DNA of 31,534 nucleotides from Ruminococcaceae bacterium UBA7075 (GCA_002493635.1 DKZL01000027.1:1-31534); one strand, 5' to 3'; positions 23,364 through 31,358 are shown, counted from the first letter of the stretch. Made by a program: numbers and translations. The notes: a model not told the origin generated them from the sequence alone.

Positions 23364-25670
23364 ATGAGAAACAAATTCAAAAAGGCGGCTTCAATTTGTC
23401 TTGCTCTCACAATGCTTTTGAGTTTATTGACAACTACACCTTTATCGGCAGGTGCGGCAGTAAATCAGAGCGAAAGTGTTTCGGAACAAAGCGGTGATTT
23501 TGAGTATAGCGTGCTTAAAGACAATACGGCAGAGATTACAAGATATACCGGCAGTGCAAGTGCACTTATAATTCCAAGCAAAATTAACGGTTACACTGTT
23601 ACAAGCATCGGAGAATCTGCATTTGAAGGTTGTACAAGCCTTGAAATCTTGAAAATCCCAAACAGCGTTACGGCTATCAATTATTCTGCATTTAGAAATT
23701 GCACAAATATTACAAGCATAACGATTCCGGACAGCGTGATAAGTATTAAGGCATCTGCTTTTAGAAACTGTAAAAGTATTGAAAGAATAACATTCGGAAG
23801 CGGTGTTACAAGTACCGGCGATTGGAGCTTCGGTGAATGCACAAGCCTTATAAGCGTAAATATTCCTGACAATATTACAAAAATCGGAGCCGGAGCATTT
23901 AGTGAATGCACAAGCCTTACAAGCATAAACATTCCTGACAGTGTTACAAGTATTGGAAATCAGGCATTTTACGGTTGTGCAAATCTTACAAGTTTAAGCA
24001 TTCCGGATAATGTTGAAAATATTGGAGAGTTGGCATTTTCCGGTTGTACAAATCTTGCAAAAATAAATATTCCTGACAAAATAACAGAAATTATGTCCGC
24101 AACATTTTTTCGTTGCGAAAGTCTTACGAACATTAATATTCCAAATAGTGTAGTTAAAATTGGCAGATACTCATTTTTTGGTTGTAAAAATCTTGCAGGT
24201 GTAACGATTCCCGATAATGTAGAGATTATCGAATTGCGAGCCTTTGGTTATGTAATAAATAAATGGAATGAACATGAAAAAGATGAAGATTTTATAATCT
24301 ACGGCTATAAAGATACAGCGGCAGAAACCTATGCAAACGAAAACGGTTTTACCTTTGTAACACTTGAAAATGTAAATCCATTTAGGTATAAGATTCTTGA
24401 AGACGGTACGGCTATGATTACAGGCTATAACGGCAATGAAACTGATTTGATTGTTCCGTCAACTGTTGAAAAACATACTGTAACAAGCATTGCTGCTGAT
24501 GCTTTTGAAAACTGCACAAGTCTTGCAAATGTCACAATCCCCGACAGCGTAGCAGAAATCGGCGCTAATGCTTTTGAAGACTGCACAAGTCTTGAAAGCA
24601 TAGCAATTTCCGACAGCACAACAAAAATCGGAAGTAATGTTTTTAAAAACTGCACAAGCCTAAAAAGCATAACAATTCCCGACAGCACAACAGAAATCGG
24701 CGCTAATGCTTTTGAAAACTGCACAAGTCTTGAAAGCATAACAATTTCCGACAGCATAACAGAAATCAGAAGTAATGTTTTTATAAACTGTACAAGTCTT
24801 AAAAGCATAACGATTCCCAATAGCGTGGCAAAAATCGGAAGCAATGCTTTTGAAAACTGCGCAAGCCTTGCAAGCATAACAATTCCCGCCAGTGTAACGG
24901 AAATAGGCGATTGCGCATTTAAGAATTGCACAAGCCTTGAAGGTATGACAATTCTCGACGGTGTAACGAAAATCGGCGGTTACGCTTTTGAAAACTGCGC
25001 AAGTCTTGAAAGTGTCACAATTCCCGACAGTGTAACAGAAATCGGAAGTCATTCATTTGAAAATTGCACAAGTCTTAAAAGCGTAAAAATGTCCGATAAC
25101 ACAACATCGCTTTGGGACTGCACTTTTTCAGGATGTAAAAAGCTTGCAAATGTAACAATTCCAGACAGCGTAACATACATTGGCAACAATGTCTTTGACC
25201 ATTGCATAAATCTTGCGAGCGTGACCCTACCCGACGGTGTGGAAGTTATTAGTTTTTATGCATTTGCAGACTGTACAAGCCTTAAAATAGTATCAATTCC
25301 TGAAAATGTAACAGATATCGGAGATTATGCATTTGGATATTCCTATGATCAAAATACAGGTGACTATCTGAAAAACAATAGCTTTAAAATTAAAGGCTAC
25401 TCAGGTTCAGCCGCCGAAATTTATGCAAACGAAAACGGTTTTGAATTTATAAATCTCAGCGAACTTTCTGTCGTAATTCTCGGCGATGTTGATGGAGATG
25501 GAAAAGTAAGCATTGATGATGCGACAAACATTCAAAAATACATTGCAAATTCTGTCACTTTCGACAACAAACAAATGCTTTCTGCGGATGTCGATAAAAA
25601 CGATAGAATATCTATTGATGATGTAACGCTCATTCAGAAATATCTTGCAGGATTGGCAACTATTCAGTAA
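23364..25670 (+). CDS. Secreted BspA-like leucine-rich-repeat protein with C-terminal dockerin
   Basis: This 768-residue protein has a signal peptide (about 1-31). It then carries two blocks of 23-residue BspA/LRR_5 repeats with consensus AFENCTSLESITIPDSVTEI, about 9 repeats in block one (86-300) and 12 in block two (about 380-660). Each block is introduced by a short beta segment (FEYSVLKDNTAEITRYTG, FRYKILEDGTAMITGYNG). Each ends with a GYxxxAAExYANENGFxF segment. A dockerin follows (about 706-765) with calcium loops DVDGDGKVSIDD and DVDKNDRISIDD. There is no catalytic domain. BspA-like repeats mediate binding to proteins, other cells or host surfaces. The dockerin would place it on a cohesin-bearing complex, perhaps the same one as the amylase. 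AGGGAGG precedes the ATG. Confidence 0.92.
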   Translation: MRNKFKKAASICLALTMLLSLLTTTPLSAGAAVNQSESVSEQSGDFEYSVLKDNTAEITRYTGSASALIIPSKINGYTVTSIGESAFEGCTSLEILKIPNSVTAINYSAFRNCTNITSITIPDSVISIKASAFRNCKSIERITFGSGVTSTGDWSFGECTSLISVNIPDNITKIGAGAFSECTSLTSINIPDSVTSIGNQAFYGCANLTSLSIPDNVENIGELAFSGCTNLAKINIPDKITEIMSATFFRCESLTNINIPNSVVKIGRYSFFGCKNLAGVTIPDNVEIIELRAFGYVINKWNEHEKDEDFIIYGYKDTAAETYANENGFTFVTLENVNPFRYKILEDGTAMITGYNGNETDLIVPSTVEKHTVTSIAADAFENCTSLANVTIPDSVAEIGANAFEDCTSLESIAISDSTTKIGSNVFKNCTSLKSITIPDSTTEIGANAFENCTSLESITISDSITEIRSNVFINCTSLKSITIPNSVAKIGSNAFENCASLASITIPASVTEIGDCAFKNCTSLEGMTILDGVTKIGGYAFENCASLESVTIPDSVTEIGSHSFENCTSLKSVKMSDNTTSLWDCTFSGCKKLANVTIPDSVTYIGNNVFDHCINLASVTLPDGVEVISFYAFADCTSLKIVSIPENVTDIGDYAFGYSYDQNTGDYLKNNSFKIKGYSGSAAEIYANENGFEFINLSELSVVILGDVDGDGKVSIDDATNIQKYIANSVTFDNKQMLSADVDKNDRISIDDVTLIQKYLAGLATIQ
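24570..24845 (+). repeat. Tandem 138-bp duplication inside the LRR gene
   Basis: Two consecutive 138-bp units (24570-24707 and 24708-24845), each encoding two LRR repeats (46 residues), are clearly more alike to each other than single repeats are. Both alternate AFExCTSLES-type and VFxNCTSLKS-type repeats. This points to a fairly recent duplication of a two-repeat unit. Confidence 0.7.
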
Positions 25671-25716
25671 TAAATAAATTTGGTTTTTTAACAGGTATTA
25701 GTATAAAATCAGAATA

Positions 25717-25752
25717 AAACACCCCGAAGATAATTTTTTCTTCGGGGTGTTT
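25717..25752 (+). terminator. Intrinsic terminator (probably bidirectional)
   Basis: AAACACCCCGAAGA (25717-25730) pairs perfectly with TCTTCGGGGTGTTT (25739-25752). It ends the LRR gene and may also serve the convergent mntP gene. Confidence 0.88.
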
Positions 25753-25838
25753 GTCTTTCTGCTTTGATAATATCAGGCTGTATGTTGCTAAACTGCGAAT
25801 AGCTCGCCTCATTCTAATATAAATAGTTTCTGTAATTT

Positions 25839-26402
25839 TTACGCACCCGTTATAAGATGCTCAACCAAAATTTTGATGCCCATAAGCACAAGAACTATGC
25901 CTCCTGCAAGCTCTGCCTTGGATTTGTATCTTGCGCCGAACACGTTGCCGATTTTAATTCCGATTGCCGACAAAATAAATGTTGTCAAACCTATAAAGCT
26001 TGCGGCAGGAACGATTGAAACATCAAGGCACGCAAAGGTTACGCCCACGGCAAGTGCGTCAATGCTGGTGGCAATGGCAAGCGGCACCATTGTTCTTAGA
26101 TTAAAACTGTCGTTAAGCTCTTCTTCATCATTGCCAAATGCTTCTCTAATCATATTTGCACCGATCAAGCCAAGCAATATAAATGCAATCCAGTGGTCAA
26201 TGCTGATTATGAACTGCTTGAACTGAATTCCCAGAAAGTACCCGATAAGGGGCATTGCACACTGAAATCCGCCAAAGTAAAGCCCGGTAATTGCAGCGTG
26301 CTTAGGTCTGAGTTTTTTTACCGAAAGACCCTTGCAGATTGAAACCGCAAAGGCGTCCATAGACAATCCGACCGCAATGATAAATAATTCCCAAATGCTC
26401 AT
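25839..26402 (-). CDS. mntP: Manganese efflux pump MntP
   Basis: This 187-residue inner-membrane protein has six membrane segments and matches MntP (YebN, DUF204). The two conserved acidic motifs are GLSMDAFAVSICKG (D16) and ATSIDALAVGVTF (D115). It exports Mn2+ and protects against manganese excess. The start at 26402 follows GGAGG by 8 nt; an in-frame ATG at 26465 would run through the regulatory hairpin and is rejected. A manganese-sensing riboswitch upstream strongly supports the function. Confidence 0.93.
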   Translation of the reverse strand: MSIWELFIIAVGLSMDAFAVSICKGLSVKKLRPKHAAITGLYFGGFQCAMPLIGYFLGIQFKQFIISIDHWIAFILLGLIGANMIREAFGNDEEELNDSFNLRTMVPLAIATSIDALAVGVTFACLDVSIVPAASFIGLTTFILSAIGIKIGNVFGARYKSKAELAGGIVLVLMGIKILVEHLITGA

Positions 26403-26438
26403 AAAAAAATCCTCCGTTGCTTTATTATGCAACAGAGG
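26403..26438 (-). promoter_or_regulatory. Expression platform of the mntP riboswitch
   Basis: On the minus strand CCTCTGTTGC pairs with GCAACGGAGG (26411-26438, one G-T pair) and is followed by ATTTTTTT and the ATG. The 3' arm contains the ribosome binding site GGAGG. The hairpin could therefore hide the site, and its T-run also makes it look like an intrinsic terminator directly before the start codon. Either mode would keep mntP off when manganese is low. Confidence 0.75.
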
Positions 26439-26465
26439 ACAAAAATAGACCAACCTGCTGCACAC

Positions 26466-26586
26466 AGATAAGTCTTGTCATCAAATCAAGAGATTTTTAG
26501 GCTATGCCATAGGTACGCAGATAAAATAAGCTTCCCCAAGTATGTTGACATAGCCGCGTATATATCACGCCGACTACTCCCTTACT
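26466..26586 (-). ncRNA. yybP-ykoY manganese riboswitch aptamer
   Basis: On the minus strand the aptamer shows AAGGGAGTAG (26574-26583) near its 5' end and GACAAGACTTA near its 3' end (CAAGACTTA at 26469-26477). These match the conserved AAGGGGAGTAG and GGCAAGACCTT segments of the class. TAAG at the 5' side can pair with CTTA at the 3' side, a compensated version of the usual pairing. Internal stems GCGT/ACGC and GGCTATG/CATAGCC are visible. Location before mntP, a usual target, supports the call. Confidence 0.82.
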
Positions 26587-26592
26587 CGGAAG

Positions 26593-26621
26593 AGTATATC
26601 ACGGCACATTTGGTTAGTCAA
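26593..26621 (-). promoter_or_regulatory. Sigma-A promoter of the mntP riboswitch transcript
   Basis: On the minus strand TTGACT (26616-26621), a 17-bp spacer and TATACT (26593-26598) would start transcription near 26586, exactly at the aptamer's 5' end. Confidence 0.8.
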
Positions 26622-26638
26622 GGCTAACATATTCAATT

Positions 26639-27346
26639 CTAATATTTTTTGATTTGCTCCCGATTAATCAAAATAAATCTGTTTTTTTTGAAGTCAATTA
26701 TCCCTTCTTTTTTCAAATTCCCAAGCATACGTGAGAGTGAAGCTCTGTCAACAGCAAGATAATTTGCAAGCTCGTCCCGTGAAAACGGAATATCAAATTC
26801 ATTTCTGCCTTCCTTACTGCTTTGGATAGATAAAAATCTGAGAATTTTATCTTTTATGCTTCTCTGCGATACAATAGAAAGATGCTCTGAGATGTCCAAA
26901 AAATATTGCCTTTGTGATGCTATTACATTGACAAGAATTTTTTGCTGAATCAGTGCAAGGTTCTTTTCGCCTATAAAGATTGACTGAGGGTCAATTAAAA
27001 TTATATCGCTGTCCTCAGATGCGGTAAATTCTATCAAATCACTTGAATAGTCAAACATTGTGTACATCTGACAGCTTGAATAGCCGGAAGAAAGATTTTT
27101 AAGCAGGGTTTTGTATCCGTCAAATTCGATGCTGTAAATATTGGCAGTACCTTTGTAAATTACGCACATCATATGGTCGAATCTCTCGGCAAACTGAACC
27201 GATTCACCACGGTTAATATGAATATACTTTGGTTTTGCGTGCAGGATAAAAAGATAAATTTCCTCTTCGTCAAGTCCGGAGAATAAAAGTTGTTTTTGCA
27301 GTTCTTTTATGCTGTCGTCATTAAAAACTTCCGTAAAATTTCTCAT
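26639..27346 (-). CDS. Crp/Fnr-family transcriptional regulator
   Basis: This 235-residue protein has an N-terminal cNMP-binding-type beta-roll (about 25-125) and a long dimer helix (about 130-155). The C-terminal Crp-type winged helix-turn-helix (FSRDELANYLAVDRASLSRM, about 188-207) ends NLKKEGII. It lacks the cysteine cluster of true Fnr proteins, so an oxygen-sensing iron-sulfur role is unlikely; the effector is unknown. It lies 4 bp after the Smr-domain gene and is probably cotranscribed with it. Its own ribosome binding site is weak. Confidence 0.87.
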   Translation of the reverse strand: MRNFTEVFNDDSIKELQKQLLFSGLDEEEIYLFILHAKPKYIHINRGESVQFAERFDHMMCVIYKGTANIYSIEFDGYKTLLKNLSSGYSSCQMYTMFDYSSDLIEFTASEDSDIILIDPQSIFIGEKNLALIQQKILVNVIASQRQYFLDISEHLSIVSQRSIKDKILRFLSIQSSKEGRNEFDIPFSRDELANYLAVDRASLSRMLGNLKKEGIIDFKKNRFILINREQIKKY

Positions 27347-27350
27347 ATCA

Positions 27351-27596
27351 TCACTTCTTGCTGTCCGGCTTTATTATAAAAACGGTTTCTCCGTTGTTAA
27401 GCCCTAATATTTTTCGTTCAATGCGGTAGTGTTTAAAGTGCCGAACGGTTTCAAGCAGTCTTGTACCGTTGTGGTAGCCGTGAATGACAGTGAGCTCACG
27501 CACATCATCTGAAAGTTGTGAAAGCCTTGATGTAAGCAATTTTTTGGCACTTTCGGCTGTCTGACCGTGCAAATCGATTTTCGCATAAAAAGCCAT
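27351..27596 (-). CDS. Small Smr-domain protein
   Basis: This 81-residue protein is almost entirely a Smr domain. It has the DLHGQTAESAKKLL motif near the N-terminus and VIHGYHNGTRLLETVRHF in the middle, where HGYHNG stands in the place of the usual TGRGxxS loop. Smr domains are nucleases or nucleic-acid-binding units found alone or at the end of MutS2. The active form here is uncertain. GAGG lies about 10 nt before the ATG. It is the first gene of a unit with the Crp/Fnr regulator. Confidence 0.8.
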   Translation of the reverse strand: MAFYAKIDLHGQTAESAKKLLTSRLSQLSDDVRELTVIHGYHNGTRLLETVRHFKHYRIERKILGLNNGETVFIIKPDSKK

Positions 27597-27639
27597 AGGT
27601 TTATCGCCTCTTTTTTTGTGTAATAAAACCGCTCATACC

Positions 27640-27720
27640 TATCGGTCGGGCACAAAAGTTTTTATGTGTTGTTATCTGTTCGGGCAGTTGCAATTCACCT
27701 ATTGCAAGCCCTCCGACTAC
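27640..27720 (-). ncRNA. Structured 5' leader of the smr-crp unit (unrecognised)
   Basis: On the minus strand, right after the promoter, GTCGG (27713-27717) can pair with CCGAC (27645-27649). Inside, GGGC (27708-27711) with GCCC (27682-27685) encloses a perfect 7-bp hairpin, TTGCAAT-AGGTGA-ATTGCAA (27688-27707). TGCCCGA occurs twice, so GGGC could pair with either copy and the leader may switch between folds. On the plus strand the same stem ends in TTTTTT (27721-27726), so a small plus-strand RNA with a terminator is an alternative. It matches no riboswitch class I can recall. Confidence 0.45.
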
Positions 27721-27732
27721 TTTTTTATGAAT

Positions 27733-27761
27733 ATTATACAATGATATTTGTCGGATTGCAA
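27733..27761 (-). promoter_or_regulatory. Sigma-A promoter of the smr-crp unit
   Basis: On the minus strand TTGCAA (27756-27761), a 17-bp spacer and TATAAT (27733-27738) predict a start near 27726 and a leader of about 130 nt. Confidence 0.7.
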
Positions 27762-27876
27762 ATTTTTGATGTTTAATGATTTTGTAACAGCACAGACATA
27801 TTTTGTCTCAGGGGCATTGATGTTTAATTTCTGTTGTGATAGACTTAATTATATAAAAAATTAAGGAGTGTGACGT

Positions 27877-29037
27877 ATGAAAAGACTATATGCTTTCGGT
27901 ATGCTGATTTTGATTTGTTCAACGGCTATGCTTACAGGGTGCGGTTCATTTGTACGAACTGCAAAAGCAGACGGGCATCAGCTGTATCTTCGTGATTTTT
28001 ACAAGTGTGACAGCAGAACTGCAACATTCAGGAATATTGCAGACGGGGAAGAAGTAACTTTCGAAATGGAGCTTGTCAGCGAAAATGATGAATACACAAC
28101 CTTTACCACATATGCCGATACATCTGAATATGACAGAGTGATTTTTTCAAAGGGAGATCATTTGTACGAATCTATTGAGCTTGCCTTTAATGACTATGTA
28201 AACGGCTATCATATTACTGCAAGTGGAGTTCTGCCTTTTGTGTATGACAATGAGGAAAAGGAGATAACCTATAACACAGTTCCGCTTAAATATGATGAAT
28301 ATGGCGATAAGAACATCTACGTTTGGACGCCTGATGATTATGATGAATATGACAAGGACACAAAATATTCGGTAATTTATATGACCGACGGGCAAAACTT
28401 GTTTGACAAAAGTGCAACCACACACGGCTGTTGGTCGGTCGCAGAGTGCGTGCAAAGTATGATGTCGCAGAGTAACAACAGAGCGATTGTTGTCGGCATA
28501 GATAATTCAGACAACCGTAACAGTGAGCTTTCGCCTGTTATCGGTGAGGTTCTGAGTGACAATGATTTAGTAATAAACGGCACTGGCGAGTATTTTTCCG
28601 ACTTTGTATATGAAACCGTTGTGCCGTATATAGAAAGCAACTATAATGTTTATAAGGACTCAAAGCATATTTCAGTTTGCGGCAGTTCAATGGGTGGACT
28701 TGAGTCATTTTATATTGGTATGGAGCATCCTGATAAGTTTGGTGTAATCGGTGCGCTGTCGCCGACATTCTGCTATTTTTCCGAGGATACTTGGATGAAT
28801 TATTTTAAGAATTTTGAATTTGAAGATGCTCAGCCGTTTGTATATATCTACAGCGGCAACAGCGATGAGCTTGAACAGTGGTTATACTATGATGCTACAA
28901 ATATGAAACTATGGCTTGAAAATGCCGGTTATCCTGAGGATAGGATTGTTTTTGCCGAGTATGATAATGGTATTCACAATGAGAAATATTGGCGTGCTGT
29001 TTTTCCTGAATTTTTAAAATACGCTTTCAGCGAATAG
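27877..29037 (+). CDS. Esterase-family lipoprotein (CE1/esterase D-like)
   Basis: This 386-residue secreted lipoprotein has a lipobox LTGC with C22 as the lipidation site. An N-terminal beta-rich region of about 110 residues precedes an alpha/beta-hydrolase domain of the putative-esterase type (PF00756). That domain shows YSVIYMTDGQNLFDKSATTHGCW, the nucleophile elbow GSSMG with S271, YIYSGNSDELEQW and a late GIHNEKYW with H367 as the likely catalytic histidine. Relatives include carbohydrate-acetyl or feruloyl esterases and iron-siderophore esterases; the substrate is not known. AAGGAG precedes the ATG. A surface-attached esterase would fit a polysaccharide-degrading bacterium. Confidence 0.85.
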   Translation: MKRLYAFGMLILICSTAMLTGCGSFVRTAKADGHQLYLRDFYKCDSRTATFRNIADGEEVTFEMELVSENDEYTTFTTYADTSEYDRVIFSKGDHLYESIELAFNDYVNGYHITASGVLPFVYDNEEKEITYNTVPLKYDEYGDKNIYVWTPDDYDEYDKDTKYSVIYMTDGQNLFDKSATTHGCWSVAECVQSMMSQSNNRAIVVGIDNSDNRNSELSPVIGEVLSDNDLVINGTGEYFSDFVYETVVPYIESNYNVYKDSKHISVCGSSMGGLESFYIGMEHPDKFGVIGALSPTFCYFSEDTWMNYFKNFEFEDAQPFVYIYSGNSDELEQWLYYDATNMKLWLENAGYPEDRIVFAEYDNGIHNEKYWRAVFPEFLKYAFSE

Positions 29038-29094
29038 GGCAGTGGATGGTCTTATACGAGAATAAATAATTGATTTATTTTTTCATAAATTAAC

Positions 29095-29124
29095 AAAAGC
29101 CTGACCGTATAGTGTCAGGCTTTT
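29095..29124. terminator. Bidirectional terminator between esterase and TM2 genes
   Basis: AAAAGCCTGAC (29095-29105) pairs perfectly with GTCAGGCTTTT (29114-29124). A-run and T-run on the two sides allow termination on both strands between convergent genes. Confidence 0.88.
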
Positions 29125-29128
29125 GCTG

Positions 29129-29314
29129 TTAAGGGTAATAGGGATTAGGTTTGAACAGCAGAATTATAAGGTCAACTAATACGCCGATTCCGAAAATTCC
29201 GCCTGTAAAGATATAAACTATTCCTAAAAGTACTCTGCCTTCGTAAAATTTATGTATTCCCAATATGCCGAAAAACAGGCATAGAAAAAATGAAACCCAT
29301 TTGCTTTTTGCCAT
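29129..29314 (-). CDS. TM2-domain membrane protein
   Basis: This 61-residue protein has two membrane segments joined by a short turn and matches the TM2 domain: SKWVSFFLCLFFGILGIHKF then YEGRVLLGIVYIFTGG and VDLIILLF. Function of bacterial TM2 proteins is unknown. I place the start at 29314, because the in-frame ATG at 29329 (ATGGCGGTG) lies inside the repeat element and GGCGGTGA there makes a plausible ribosome binding site for 29314. The longer form adds only MAVIK. Confidence 0.85.
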   Translation of the reverse strand: MAKSKWVSFFLCLFFGILGIHKFYEGRVLLGIVYIFTGGIFGIGVLVDLIILLFKPNPYYP

Positions 29315-29319
29315 TTTTA

Positions 29320-29577
29320 TCACCGCCATACAAATTTGATTTTATTAATAATGCAGTATCCCAAAGTTCAGACTTCGGTTTATTGGTAAAGTTAATAACG
29401 CAATTTTAAAAGTTAAATTAATGTTTAGCGGCTTAATAAAACTTTTAATAAACCATCGTAGGGAAATTTTTGCTCGACTTTAAAAAGTGCGTTATGATGT
29501 TCGCCATACAACCGAAGTAAACCTTCGGGTCAGGGCGGTTACATTTTAAAGCAAACTTATGAAGCGGCTAAAAAATT
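29320..29577 (-). repeat. Interspersed intergenic element, locus 5
   Basis: On the minus strand the element begins AATTTTTTAGCCGCTTCATA over the nitroreductase stop codon. It continues ACCCGAAGGTTTACTTCGGT, ACATCATAACGCAC, a shortened middle with only CCCTACGATGG (29453-29463), and a right module with CCGAAGTCTGAACTTTGGG, ATACTGCATTATT and TATGGCGGTGATAAAAATG. It spans the whole gap between the nitroreductase and TM2 genes. Order and orientation are the same as at 15609-16034. Confidence 0.72.
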
Positions 29578-30103
29578 ATTCTGCAAAGAAAACACGATTT
29601 TCTTTGCGCTTTGGTGCAGTCGGATAATCTTCGTCAATATATCCTACAACACAATGTCCAATGCCCTCGTATTCACCATTGACGCCAAGCTCTGAAAGCA
29701 GATTTTGGTATTCCTCAAGCTCAAATACTTCTTTTGCACGGTGAATCCAGCAGCTTCCAAGTCCGAGCGAGTGTGCAGCAAGCATCATATTTCCCATAAC
29801 AAGACTTCCGTCGTAAATTCGGTTTGGCAGATTTTTTTCTGCAAGCACAATCAAAACAACAGGTGCGCCGTAAAATGGATCAAAGTCTTTTTCCCAGCCG
29901 CCTATTTTGCAGTTTACGGCGGAAAGCCTGTCTCTTAATTCTTTGTTTGTCACTGCAATCGTAATTACCGCCTGTCTGCCTCTGCTGCTGGCGGCATAAA
30001 GTCCGGCTTCAATAATCTGATTGATGTAATCCTTCGGCGGCATATCTGACTTGAACTTTCGTATGCTGCGTCTTGTTTCCATAGCTTTTATTATATCGTT
30101 CAC
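29576..30103 (-). CDS. Nitroreductase-family protein (FMN-dependent)
   Basis: This 175-residue protein belongs to the nitroreductase superfamily. The N-terminal METRRSIRKFKSD motif is the usual FMN-binding start, followed by AGLYAASSRGRQAVIT, DGSLVMGNMMLAAHSLGLGSCWIHRAKEV and a C-terminal GYIDEDYPTAPKRKENRVFF. It probably reduces nitro compounds, quinones or other acceptors with NAD(P)H. The start is a GTG at 30103, 7 nt after GAGGTG; an in-frame GTG at 30118 overlaps that site. Its stop codon is the first part of a repeat element. Confidence 0.87.
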   Translation of the reverse strand: MNDIIKAMETRRSIRKFKSDMPPKDYINQIIEAGLYAASSRGRQAVITIAVTNKELRDRLSAVNCKIGGWEKDFDPFYGAPVVLIVLAEKNLPNRIYDGSLVMGNMMLAAHSLGLGSCWIHRAKEVFELEEYQNLLSELGVNGEYEGIGHCVVGYIDEDYPTAPKRKENRVFFAE

Positions 30104-30471
30104 TTTGCAACACCTCACAAATTTATCTTGAATTCAATGATTTTATTCGACAATATTATTGTTATTAACAACATTCTAATATTCAGGTAGATTATTGTCA
30201 AGTGAAATTCGGAGATTAAGTTAGTTGGACACAAACTCTCTGTTTTGAGTTTGTGATGATTTTTATGGTAGTTTTAAACCATAGAATTTGACTAAGCCTT
30301 TTTCTTACGGCTAATTCGAATTTTAATTATTAAATTAATTGCTATATTTCTGCTTTTATGATAGACTTTAGATATTAACGGCTTGACAATAAGGTAAAGA
30401 ATCTCCAGATTGGATAATATTTATGCGATTACAGCAGCTCACAGAAAAGCATAGGGTAATGGTTCAGTAGT
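30104..30471. other. Gene-free AT-rich interval
   Basis: This 368-bp stretch shows no credible gene. It holds a perfect 9-bp hairpin (CACAAACTC at 30230-30238, GAGTTTGTG at 30247-30255) without a T-run. TTGGACACAAACTC (30225-30238) resembles TTGGACAAACACTC at 31334. A TTGACA at about 30383 has no well-placed -10 box. Confidence 0.4.
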
Positions 30472-31329
30472 ATGCGAAAAGGTTTAAAAAAAGAAATAAT
30501 AAGATCAAAGGCTGAAAACCGTCGTTTGATTCGTCGTTGGAAATACCATCCAATAAAAATGACACTGGAACTTTTGAGCCTATTAGTGTCAATCGCTGTA
30601 ACGATAGCGGTAATCTTTCTTATTGGAAATGCTGCAACTGCCATTGGATACGGTTCAATAAAAGACATAATTTTTATCGGTCAGAACAAATGGGCAGGAT
30701 ACGGTTCAGATATAGTCTATATCCTGTTGTTTATCGTTTTTGAGATAGTATTCCTCGTACTTATCGAAGCAGGAGCCGCTGCCTTTGAGTTACGGAAAGA
30801 GCCAAAGGATAAAAAAACAAAGGATAATTCCTTTGCAAAAGAAGAAATTGAGAAAGAAAAATCCAACTGGCAGAGACGGACTAAAAAAATCGTCATAGCT
30901 ATACTGGTTGCTATACCCATACTGCTAGTTCTAGTTTTCGTTGGAGGCGTGTACACATGGACTTTCAACTCCACGGTGTTTACCGATGATAAAATCATAC
31001 AAAAATCCGTATTCAACCCATCCGGATATGAATACAGTTATTACGACATTGCAAAAGCGGAATTAGACAATAAAAATGACGATGCGAATTTATTTATAGA
31101 TTTGTATATGAAAAACGGCAGTGTAATAAAATTTGATTACACTGGGGGATATATGTCTGATAATGACGAGTACGATGAATACCCGGAAGCTTTTATAAAA
31201 AACTTTAAGGACTATCTTCGTAACGAAAACATCCCAATTACATATAATTGCACCTACGAGGATGTTAAACAGTACAACTACGATGATGAGTGCATTGGTT
31301 ATCTGAAAGATATTTTTAAGAAAAAATGA
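30472..31329 (+). CDS. Membrane protein of unknown function
   Basis: This 285-residue protein has a basic N-terminus (RKGLKKEIIRSKAENRRLIR) and three predicted membrane segments (about residues 34-58, 79-104 and 138-162). A charged, lysine-rich cytoplasmic loop lies between the second and third. An acidic and Tyr-rich C-terminal domain of about 120 residues (YDEYPEAFIKNFKDYL and similar) lies on the other side of the membrane. I do not recognise a family. No strong ribosome binding site stands before the ATG. A clear terminator follows. It sits alone after a long gene-free interval. Confidence 0.72.
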   Translation: MRKGLKKEIIRSKAENRRLIRRWKYHPIKMTLELLSLLVSIAVTIAVIFLIGNAATAIGYGSIKDIIFIGQNKWAGYGSDIVYILLFIVFEIVFLVLIEAGAAAFELRKEPKDKKTKDNSFAKEEIEKEKSNWQRRTKKIVIAILVAIPILLVLVFVGGVYTWTFNSTVFTDDKIIQKSVFNPSGYEYSYYDIAKAELDNKNDDANLFIDLYMKNGSVIKFDYTGGYMSDNDEYDEYPEAFIKNFKDYLRNENIPITYNCTYEDVKQYNYDDECIGYLKDIFKKK

Positions 31330-31358
31330 GTATTTGGACAAACACTCGGTTTTTAGAA

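Noticed and set aside
24425..25052. Long open frames on the minus strand across the LRR gene
   Set aside because: They repeat with the 69-bp period of the LRR coding sequence and are antisense shadows without ribosome binding sites.
23577..25330. Regular repeats that could suggest a CRISPR array
   Set aside because: The repeats encode 23-residue LRR units with no unique spacers. No cas genes or CRISPR-type direct repeats are present in the window.
26403..26465. N-terminal extension of MntP from an ATG at 26465
   Set aside because: It would run through the riboswitch expression hairpin and the GGAGG site, and MntP proteins begin at the MSIWELF position.
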